Shown piece after piece: positions 1-5,409 of a DNA stretch of 6,354 bases. Position numbers and translations under genes: made by a program. Each line of letters begins with the position of its first letter. The stretch's first letter is position 1. The stretch is from an uncultured Clostridia bacterium (GTDB lineage: Bacteria > Bacillota > Clostridia > UBA1381 > UMGS1253), in the NCBI GenBank assembly GCA_937892135.1, contig CALAUK010000149.1:1-6354 (forward strand). The letters run 5' to 3'. The notes below the pieces were generated by a model that saw nothing but the letters and a program-made list of their open reading frames with translations, had not been told where the DNA came from and ran no database searches.

Positions 1-1036
1 TAGGATAAACAACGGCAGTATCTAAAACCTTGCCCGTATCGTCTACTACTGCAATTTTACAGCCCGTTCTGTATGCAGGGTCTAATCCTAATGTAATCTT
101 TCCCTTTATCGGCGGCTGCATAAGAAGGCTCTTTAAATTAATACCAAAGTTTTTAATAGCCTGCTCTGATGCTTTATCGGTAAGAGCAGAACGGATTTCT
201 CTTTCAAGAGATGGGTAAATAAGCCTTTTGTACGAATCCTCTATTGCTTCCTTATATAGAAAAGCAGTTGTAGCTTTTTCATTTGTGATAAACATTTTTT
301 CTAAGATTTCTATAACAGCCTCTTCAGTCACGTCAACAGAAACCTTTAAAAACTCTTCTTTCTCACCTCTGTTTATGGCAAGTATTCTGTGGCTCGGAAT
401 TTTTGAAACCGGCTCTGAATACTCGTAATACATGCTGTAAACAGAATCCTCTTCTTTTGCCGCTTTAGAAGAAATAAAGGCGTTTTTCTCAAAATATTCT
501 CTTAATGCCTGACGCGCCTCTGCGCTGTCAGACACCGCTTCTGCAACAATATCCTTTGCACCCAGAAGCGCATCTTCTACCGTCAAAACTTCTTTTTCCT
601 CATCAATAAATTCTTCTGCCTTTTTATAGATGTCTCCATCAAAAAGGTTTAAAAGAATAAGATTAGCCAAAGGCTCTAAACCCTTTTCCTTTGCAACAGT
701 AGCCCTTGTTCTTCTCTTCTGCTTAAAGGGACGGTAAATGTCTTCAAGCTGAGCAAGCGTTGTTGCCTTTTCGATGGCAGAAAGAATTTCATCTGTCATC
801 TTCTCCTGCTCGGTTATTGAATTTATAATCTCTTCTTTACGCTTCTCGAAATTTCGAAGATATGTAAGGCGGTCATTTAACTCACGAAGCACCTGGTCAT
901 CGCAGGAGCCTGTCATTTCCTTTCTGTAACGCGCAATAAACGGTATAGTATTGCCGCCATCTATAAGCTCTATAATATTTTCAGTGTGCTTTGCCTGAAG
1001 TTTAAATTCCTCTGAAAGTATTTTTACAAAATCCAT
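1..1036 (-). CDS. tex: Tex, RNA-binding transcription accessory protein (N-terminal part, cut by window edge)
   Basis: The gene enters at ATG 1036 and stays open to base 2, giving 345 residues; the C-terminal half lies off the left edge. Tex is a cytoplasmic nucleic-acid-binding protein linked to transcription in bacteria, usually about 700-780 residues. Near the N-terminus the protein reads GGNTIPFIARYRKE, followed by a long charged helical region containing RPFKQKRRTRAT, both hallmark Tex_N segments that align by eye with E. coli Tex. From about residue 315 the YqgF/RNase H-like domain begins with GLDPAYRTGCKIAVVDD (Asp319). The helix-hairpin-helix and S1 domains expected afterwards are not in the window. 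The start is supported by AAGGAG at 1045-1050, 8 bases upstream; this site overlaps the TAA of the dehydrogenase gene, so the two are tightly linked and tex is the last visible gene of its operon. No frameshift is seen. The family assignment is very secure; its role in this operon is unknown. Confidence 0.96.
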   Translation of the reverse strand, partial: MDFVKILSEEFKLQAKHTENIIELIDGGNTIPFIARYRKEMTGSCDDQVLRELNDRLTYLRNFEKRKEEIINSITEQEKMTDEILSAIEKATTLAQLEDIYRPFKQKRRTRATVAKEKGLEPLANLILLNLFDGDIYKKAEEFIDEEKEVLTVEDALLGAKDIVAEAVSDSAEARQALREYFEKNAFISSKAAKEEDSVYSMYYEYSEPVSKIPSHRILAINRGEKEEFLKVSVDVTEEAVIEILEKMFITNEKATTAFLYKEAIEDSYKRLIYPSLEREIRSALTDKASEQAIKNFGINLKSLLMQPPIKGKITLGLDPAYRTGCKIAVVDDTGKVLDTAVVYP

Positions 1037-1044
1037 TTTCTTAT

Positions 1045-1050
1045 CTCCTT
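1045..1050 (-). promoter_or_regulatory. Ribosome binding site of tex, overlapping the upstream stop
   Basis: AAGGAG on the minus strand lies 8 bases before the tex ATG. Its first two A residues are the last two bases of the dehydrogenase TAA stop, so terminating ribosomes reach this site directly. This supports translational coupling (inference). Confidence 0.75.
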
Positions 1051-2002
1051 ACTTTATCTCTACTCTGTTTCGCATTTCTCCATTAAAAAATGCTTTTATG
1101 TTCTCTATAACCTCATAAACACAGCGCTCTCTTGCTTCATAAGCTCCCCACGCCATATGAGGCAAAAGGCATACATTAGAAAGATGCATAACCTCATTAT
1201 ACGGACTTTCCTCCGAAAATGGCTCTTTTGAATAAACATCAATGCCTATTCCTGCGATTCTGCCCTCTTTGACAGCCTCGCAAAGCGCCGCTTCATCTAA
1301 AACAGCACCTCGCGCAACATTTATTAAAATGCTTTCCTTTTTCATTAAAGAAATCATATCTTTGTTAATCATATTACGAGTTTCTGCGCTTAACGGAACG
1401 TGAACTGAAATAATATCAGACTCCCTCATAAGAGTTTCAAGAGAAACACAGCGAAACTCTTTATCCTCTGTCCGCTTGTGGCAAATCACATTGCATCCTA
1501 ATGCCTCAGCCACTTTATAAACGCTTCTTCCAATGTTTCCAAGGCCCACTATTCCCCAGGTCTTTCCTGATATTTCGTGATACACAGGAGAAAGGCGGTT
1601 AGCAACTCCGCTTTTTGTGTACTCGCCTGAAGAAACATATTTTTCATACTCAGAAATATTGGATAAAAGATATAACGCCATACTTACGGTTACCTGACAA
1701 ACGCTATTGGTTGAATAACCCTTGACATTACACACAGCAATTGAATGCTGTCTTGCATAGTTTATATCAATATTGTCATATCCTGTTGCCGTTACGCAAA
1801 TAAGCTTTAAATTCTTTGCGTTTTTAAGGTTCGTTTCATTTAACTTAACCTTGTTTAAAACCACTACATCGGCATCAGAAATCCTTTCTTCTACCTCCTC
1901 GGGAGAAGTATTTTGATATATTTTTGTCTCTCCTGTTTCAGAGAATACACTAAGGTCAATATCCTCACCCAAAGTTTTTGCATCTAACACACAAATTTTC
2001 AA
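1049..2002 (-). CDS. D-isomer-specific 2-hydroxyacid dehydrogenase (hydroxypyruvate/glycerate dehydrogenase-like)
   Basis: A cytoplasmic NAD(P)-dependent enzyme that interconverts a 2-keto acid and a D-2-hydroxy acid. With TTG 2002 as start it has 317 residues, normal for the family. Counting from the longer GTG 2011 frame, the Rossmann motif GLGNIG is at 156-161 and the catalytic triad is complete: Arg234 in NVARG, Glu263 in YSKEP and His285 in PHMAW. Trp288, three after the His, resembles glycerate dehydrogenases/hydroxypyruvate reductases more than D-lactate dehydrogenases. The end of the second beta strand reads CHKRTE, so the acidic residue that normally favours NAD is replaced by Lys-Arg; NADP use is possible. 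The TTG start is preferred because GAGGTGA (2008-2014), a perfect anti-16S match, sits 5 bases before it and contains the GTG. The mature start, KICVLDAKTLG, also matches the usual family N-terminus. It lies 14 bases after the TRIC-family gene and 12 before tex. The exact substrate cannot be read from sequence. Confidence 0.93.
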   Translation of the reverse strand: MKICVLDAKTLGEDIDLSVFSETGETKIYQNTSPEEVEERISDADVVVLNKVKLNETNLKNAKNLKLICVTATGYDNIDINYARQHSIAVCNVKGYSTNSVCQVTVSMALYLLSNISEYEKYVSSGEYTKSGVANRLSPVYHEISGKTWGIVGLGNIGRSVYKVAEALGCNVICHKRTEDKEFRCVSLETLMRESDIISVHVPLSAETRNMINKDMISLMKKESILINVARGAVLDEAALCEAVKEGRIAGIGIDVYSKEPFSEESPYNEVMHLSNVCLLPHMAWGAYEARERCVYEVIENIKAFFNGEMRNRVEIK

Positions 2003-2007
2003 AGCTT

Positions 2008-2014
2008 TCACCTC
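2008..2014 (-). promoter_or_regulatory. Ribosome binding site that sets a TTG start for the dehydrogenase
   Basis: GAGGTGA on the minus strand is fully complementary to the 3' end of 16S rRNA and is followed by AAGCT and then TTG (2002-2000). The upstream in-frame GTG (2011-2009) lies inside this site and so is a poor initiator. The TAA of the preceding gene (2019-2017) ends two bases before the site. Confidence 0.7.
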
Positions 2015-2016
2015 TT

Positions 2017-2673
2017 TTATTTATCCGCATCTTCGTTTATGTGTATTTTAGGAAGACTCCAGCGGTATTTTGTTGCAAGCATTCTTATCAAAAATATAAT
2101 AATCACAGATACACAAGATGCCAGCTGAATACTTTTTGTATACTTTCTTAAAACAAAATACACTACCGAGCCAAAAATTGCCGCCAGCGCATAAATATGC
2201 TTTTTAAAAACATACGGCGTTGTATGAATTAAAACGTCTCTGAATATTCCCCCGCCGACACCTGTAATCATTCCAAGGAAAACAACGATAAAGCCGTTAT
2301 TTAAAAACCCTGCAGTACAGGCTGCCTCAGCGCCGATTACAGCAAAGGCAGAAAGTCCTATGGCGTCAAAGATATTATTTATATGCTCGGTTTTCGTTTT
2401 AAATGCATCAAAGCTTTTTCTTGATACATACGAAACTATAAAAACCATAATGGAAACACCTAAGGAGAGCAAAAATATCGGTAAGTTATTAAATATCACA
2501 GGCGGATTTACTCCAAGAAGTATATCTCTTAAAATTCCGCCGCCAAAAGCTGTCACACAGGATAAAAAGCAAACCCCAAATATATCAAGCCTTGCCCCGA
2601 TTGCAACAAGCGCTCCCGATATTGCAAACGCTATTGTCCCTATTATTTCCATAAACTTTATTATCTCTGTCAC
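2017..2673 (-). CDS. TRIC/UPF0126 (YicG-like) family seven-helix membrane protein
   Basis: A 218-residue integral membrane protein of the bacterial TRIC channel family (formerly UPF0126, glycine-transporter domain). Members form trimers that pass monovalent cations, and some are proposed to take up glycine; which applies here is not decidable. The family's internal duplication is plain. The first half carries AFGGGILRDILLGVNPP (about 42-58) and the second GVGGGIFRDVLIHTTP (about 138-153), each glycine-rich segment breaking a helix and followed by Arg-Asp. The rest is almost entirely hydrophobic helices, seven by inspection, ending in a short charged tail. Translation starts at GTG 2673: the codon just before it is TAA, so nothing upstream is in frame, and GGAG (2683-2686) lies 9 bases ahead. 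A later in-frame ATG (Met8) has no comparable site. It sits 24 bases after fucU and 14 before the dehydrogenase TTG. Length is normal (about 200-220). Confidence 0.93.
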   Translation of the reverse strand: MTEIIKFMEIIGTIAFAISGALVAIGARLDIFGVCFLSCVTAFGGGILRDILLGVNPPVIFNNLPIFLLSLGVSIMVFIVSYVSRKSFDAFKTKTEHINNIFDAIGLSAFAVIGAEAACTAGFLNNGFIVVFLGMITGVGGGIFRDVLIHTTPYVFKKHIYALAAIFGSVVYFVLRKYTKSIQLASCVSVIIIFLIRMLATKYRWSLPKIHINEDADK

Positions 2674-2697
2674 TTAAACTCTCTCCCCAAAAGCATT

Positions 2698-3120
2698 TTA
2701 CTCCGTAACTACGCCCTTTTTAAGTATAATATTTGCATAAAGTGCGCTTTCGCTTGTCATAACAACAGCGTATGCCTTTTTAGCACGCTCATAAAACTCA
2801 AAGCGTTCTATCTGTTCAATTTCTTCGTCAGTATAAGGCTTTATTATTTTGCGAAACTCGTCCCATATAGGTGTCTTTACAGTGTCGCCGGGGACTTTTT
2901 GCATAATATAAACAGGCTTCTGATAAGTGTCAAGCGGGAAAAGCGTAAGTATTGCTTCAAGCACATCACAAGCATTGTGTCCGTCACATCTTATGCATCT
3001 TTCATTCATACTTGCACCGGGAAAATTTCCGTCAGCAAGTACGATTTCATCGCCATGACCCATTTCCATTAAAACCTTTAAAAGCTCAGGTGAAAGTATT
3101 TTTGGTATTCCTTTTAACAC
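2698..3120 (-). CDS. fucU: FucU/RbsD-family sugar mutarotase, FucU type
   Basis: A cytoplasmic enzyme that interconverts the alpha and beta anomers of a monosaccharide, classically L-fucose. From GTG 3120 the protein has 140 residues, the same as E. coli FucU. It opens MLKGIPKILSPELLKVLMEM, then GHGDEIVLADGNFP with His22 as the expected catalytic histidine, and near the C-terminus FEFYERAKKAYAVVMTSE and YANIILKKGVV. The GHGD and FYERAxKA motifs mark the FucU branch; RbsD has GHTD and lacks the second. A longer frame opens at TTG 3129, but that codon touches the Shine-Dalgarno site AAAGGAG (3130-3136), whereas GTG 3120 is 9 bases from it and gives the standard family N-terminus. It is the first gene after its own promoter and is separated from the sugar importer by a terminator. 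Residues 42-51, CIRCDGHNAC, carry three Cys and one His. Specificity for fucose rather than another pyranose is inferred. Confidence 0.94.
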   Translation of the reverse strand: MLKGIPKILSPELLKVLMEMGHGDEIVLADGNFPGASMNERCIRCDGHNACDVLEAILTLFPLDTYQKPVYIMQKVPGDTVKTPIWDEFRKIIKPYTDEEIEQIERFEFYERAKKAYAVVMTSESALYANIILKKGVVTE

Positions 3121-3129
3121 AAAAAACAA

Positions 3130-3136
3130 CTCCTTT
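3130..3136 (-). promoter_or_regulatory. Ribosome binding site that sets a GTG start for fucU
   Basis: AAAGGAG on the minus strand is followed by nine bases (TTGTTTTTT) and then GTG at 3120-3118. The longer-frame TTG at 3129 directly abuts the site and cannot be spaced correctly, so the GTG is the better start. Confidence 0.75.
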
Positions 3137-3160
3137 AAATTTAATATATTTCCTAATACT

Positions 3161-3189
3161 ATAATACACTATTTTTGCTATTTATTCAA
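3161..3189 (-). promoter_or_regulatory. Sigma-A-type promoter of the fucU-TRIC-dehydrogenase-tex operon
   Basis: On the minus strand TTGAAT (3184-3189, four of six consensus bases) and TATTAT (3161-3166, five of six) are separated by exactly 17 bases (3167-3183). A start near 3154 would leave a leader of about 33 bases containing the fucU ribosome site. It lies just beyond the terminator of the importer genes, where a new promoter is expected. An imperfect palindrome (3155-3173) covers the -10 box. Confidence 0.7.
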
Positions 3190-3208
3190 GTAAAATAAGC
3201 TAATTTTT

Positions 3209-3241
3209 AAAAAAATAAGCACCCTCATTACGAGGGTGCTT
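3209..3241 (-). terminator. Rho-independent terminator of the sugar ABC operon
   Basis: A perfect 10-bp stem (3217-3226 with 3232-3241; AAGCACCCTC against GAGGGTGCTT) encloses a 5-base loop. On the minus strand it is followed by one A and then seven T (3215-3209). It begins 35 bases after the stop codon of the binding-protein gene. On the plus strand only three T follow, and no plus-strand gene ends here, so it acts for the minus-strand importer genes. Confidence 0.92.
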
Positions 3242-3276
3242 TCCGGTTTAAACAAAAACGCAACGCACATTTAAAA

Positions 3277-4308
3277 TTATCCCTGATATACCAAGTTCTT
3301 TTCGATCATTTCATCAACATTTGTTGCATCCCACCATGCGCCTGAAATGTCAACCTTTTCTGTAACCTCTTTGCCTTCAAGTGCTAGGATTGCCTGCTCA
3401 ACTGCCTGATAACCGATCTGGAAAGAATCCTGTGCAACTGCACCAACAAGCTTGGGACCTTCTGTCTTCTTCATCCACTCGATCTGCTTTGTGCCTGCAT
3501 CGTAACCTGCAAACTTGATTGCATCGTACTTTGTGCCTGCAGCGCCGATAGCATCATAAACCTGCTTAACAACGCCTTCGTTTGTCATAAAGATAGCAGA
3601 AGCACCCTTCTCTGTAAGAGCCTCAAGAGCTGCTTTGTATGCATTGTCAGCATCGCCGGGTTTTACTTCTTTTTCAATCTTGTACTTACCCTTTGTTGAT
3701 GCATCTGCATCTGCTAGCTCAGAGAACTTTTCGATAAAGCCTGCTGCTCTGTCGATACCTGTCTGAGTTTCGTCATGCTGAATAACACCAACGATGTAGT
3801 TATCAGATGCTGCTATATCTTCTTTGATTGCTGCAAAGAAGTTTTCAGCAACTGTGCCTGCTGCAAGATAGTTGCTTGTTGCAACGTGTGCTACTAGGGG
3901 GTTTTTGCCTGCTGCATCAAGAGCTGCAACGTCATTTGCCCAGATACCGCTGTCGAACTGTACTACAGGGATATTGCTATCTTTAGCCTGGCTTAGAAGG
4001 TCAACAAAACCTTCACCGATTGTTGCCAAAACGATAGCTGATGCGTTGTTTGAAAGAGCTGTCTGAACCATTTCCATCTGAGAGGGAAGGTCTTTAGCTG
4101 ATTCACTTGCAGGACCTCTGAATGTGATTTTGTAACCATATTTAGCACCTGCTGCCTCTGCACCTGCTTTAACTGACTGCCAGAATGCATGAGACTCACC
4201 CTTAGCTACCACCGCAATTGTTTTATCGCCTGTTCCTGTACCACCACAGCCTGCAAGAGTTACCACTAGCAAAGCTGCCATTAGAATAATTGATAATACT
4301 TTTTTCAT
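3277..4308 (-). CDS. Sugar ABC transporter substrate-binding lipoprotein (RbsB-like, CUT2 family)
   Basis: The extracellular, membrane-anchored receptor that captures the sugar and delivers it to the permease. It has 343 residues, normal for periplasmic-binding-protein family 4 members. The N-terminus is a lipoprotein signal: MKK, a hydrophobic stretch, and lipobox LAGC with Cys21 as the acylation site, then a very short Gly/Thr linker. The mature domain starts at TIAVVAKGESHAFW. By comparison with RbsB, the likely ligand positions are Phe42/Trp43, Asp119, Arg187 (in TGIDRAAGF), Asn243, Asp270 and Gln293; the Arg that follows Asp119 in ribose and galactose binders is Ser120 here. ATG 4308 has an ideal AAGGAGG (4316-4322) 7 bases upstream. 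It is the last gene of the importer operon, 64 bases after the permease with no terminator between, and followed by a strong terminator. The sugar is unknown; ribose is not supported. Confidence 0.94.
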   Translation of the reverse strand: MKKVLSIILMAALLVVTLAGCGGTGTGDKTIAVVAKGESHAFWQSVKAGAEAAGAKYGYKITFRGPASESAKDLPSQMEMVQTALSNNASAIVLATIGEGFVDLLSQAKDSNIPVVQFDSGIWANDVAALDAAGKNPLVAHVATSNYLAAGTVAENFFAAIKEDIAASDNYIVGVIQHDETQTGIDRAAGFIEKFSELADADASTKGKYKIEKEVKPGDADNAYKAALEALTEKGASAIFMTNEGVVKQVYDAIGAAGTKYDAIKFAGYDAGTKQIEWMKKTEGPKLVGAVAQDSFQIGYQAVEQAILALEGKEVTEKVDISGAWWDATNVDEMIEKNLVYQG

Positions 4309-4315
4309 AAATTTT

Positions 4316-4322
4316 CCTCCTT
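4316..4322 (-). promoter_or_regulatory. Strong ribosome binding site of the binding-protein gene
   Basis: AAGGAGG on the minus strand lies 7 bases before the ATG, the strongest ribosome site in the window. It fits the need for more binding protein than permease or ATPase. Confidence 0.8.
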
Positions 4323-4372
4323 CATAATTTTTAATTAGCCCAAACTATTGTTTTGCGTGCGTTTTATATTTT

Positions 4373-5383
4373 TTAATTATTTTTTTCTTTTTTGGGTTTC
4401 TTTTCTATTTTAACCTTATTTGCATTTTTATTCTTGATAACGTCCATCAAAACTGCAACTACTACGATGATACCGGTTAAAACGTATGTAACATAAGTTG
4501 AGTTAACATTTAGGTTGAATTTTGCCAAAACGAAGTTTAAACCACTTCTTATAACAACAAGCATAATTGCACCGATTACAGAACCTGCAATTGATGCTGT
4601 ACCACCGGCAGCTGATGTTCCACCGATATATACGCCTGCGATTGCATCAAGCTCCATACCATTACCGGTTGCCGAAGCAACTGTTGTAAATGATGCTGCC
4701 CAGAAAATTGCCGCAATACCTGTTGCAACACCTGCAATTGTGTATGCAATAATCTTATACTTATCTGTGTTTATACCAGAAAGTCTTGTAGCTTCCTCAT
4801 TACTTCCGATTGAAAGTATGTATCTTCCTATTTTACACTTGTACATTAAATACATACAGATAAGCGCAAACAAAAGTATCCACAAAAGACCAACAGGAAT
4901 GCCGTTATAGTTTGAAAATACCTTGTTAAACCATGTTCCTGACGGATAGAATATATTAGGTATTGAAACTATGATAGCACTAAGTCCTCTTCCGAACATC
5001 ATTGTTCCAAGTGTTGCAATAAATGCCGGAATTTTAAGCTTTGCAACCAAAAGTCCGTTAACAAAGCCAACCGCTGTACCAATTGCAATCATAACAGGAA
5101 TTGTGTATCCCAAAGGCATACCGTTCATATAAAGCTTACCTGCAACAACTGCAGCTGCAATACAGGTTGTACCGATTGAAAGGTCAATTCCGCCTGTTGC
5201 TATTACAAATGTAACACCCAAGCCCATAATAGCATAAGGTGCTAAGGACTGCGCCATACTTACTATATTATATTTTCCCAAAAAGTTGGGATTTAATGCC
5301 CAGAATATCAAAACAAGCACTGCAAGAGCACCGATTATGATCATATTCTGCATACTTTTTTTAATTAATGTTTTCATGTCCAC
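4373..5383 (-). CDS. Sugar ABC transporter permease (RbsC-like, CUT2 family)
   Basis: The membrane channel subunit of the importer, expected to form a homodimer that docks with the double-domain ATPase and the binding lipoprotein. It has 336 residues and is mostly hydrophobic helices of the BPD_transp_2 family. Diagnostic segments (counted from GTG 5386) are the family signature ATGGIDLSIG at about 63-72, SNEEATRLSGIN at about 195-206 in the ATPase-contacting loop, and AIAGVYIGGTSAAGG at about 248-262. The C-terminus is an unusual lysine-rich cytoplasmic tail (residues 318-337, nine Lys in 20). Three in-frame starts compete: GTG 5386, GTG 5383 and ATG 5377. GGGAG (5390-5394) is 3, 6 and 12 bases away respectively, so GTG 5383 has the best spacing; ATG 5377 remains possible, and the choice changes only three residues. 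It follows the ATPase gene by 26 bases. The family is secure, the sugar is not. Confidence 0.93.
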   Translation of the reverse strand: MDMKTLIKKSMQNMIIIGALAVLVLIFWALNPNFLGKYNIVSMAQSLAPYAIMGLGVTFVIATGGIDLSIGTTCIAAAVVAGKLYMNGMPLGYTIPVMIAIGTAVGFVNGLLVAKLKIPAFIATLGTMMFGRGLSAIIVSIPNIFYPSGTWFNKVFSNYNGIPVGLLWILLFALICMYLMYKCKIGRYILSIGSNEEATRLSGINTDKYKIIAYTIAGVATGIAAIFWAASFTTVASATGNGMELDAIAGVYIGGTSAAGGTASIAGSVIGAIMLVVIRSGLNFVLAKFNLNVNSTYVTYVLTGIIVVVAVLMDVIKNKNANKVKIEKKPKKEKNN

Positions 5384-5409
5384 CACTATCTCCCTTCACG
5401 AGCAAATTC

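Noticed and set aside
30..428. Two short plus-strand open frames at the left edge
   Set aside because: Both lie opposite tex, whose minus-strand frame is continuous through here with clear Tex motifs.
2360..2677. 105-codon plus-strand open frame opposite the TRIC-family gene
   Set aside because: It is antisense to a complete, motif-bearing membrane protein; its content mirrors that gene's complement and it has no recognisable domain.
2670..2696. Eight-codon minus-strand mini-frame (ATG to TGA) between fucU and the TRIC gene, overlapping the latter's GTG
   Set aside because: Its ATG has only GGAG (2700-2703) three bases upstream, too close to initiate well, and its body is the TRIC gene's own Shine-Dalgarno region; most likely chance.
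3217..3241. Terminator hairpin read as bidirectional
   Set aside because: On the plus strand only three T follow the stem and there is no plus-strand gene ending here.
4326..4338. AT-only inverted repeat (TAATT-AAA-AATTA) before the binding-protein gene
   Set aside because: Five A-T pairs are too weak for a terminator or stable hairpin, and no T-run follows in a useful position.
4515..4910. 131-codon plus-strand open frame opposite the permease gene
   Set aside because: It lies fully antisense to a well-recognised permease, has a repetitive Ala/Pro/Ile composition typical of the complement of membrane-protein codons, and resembles no family.
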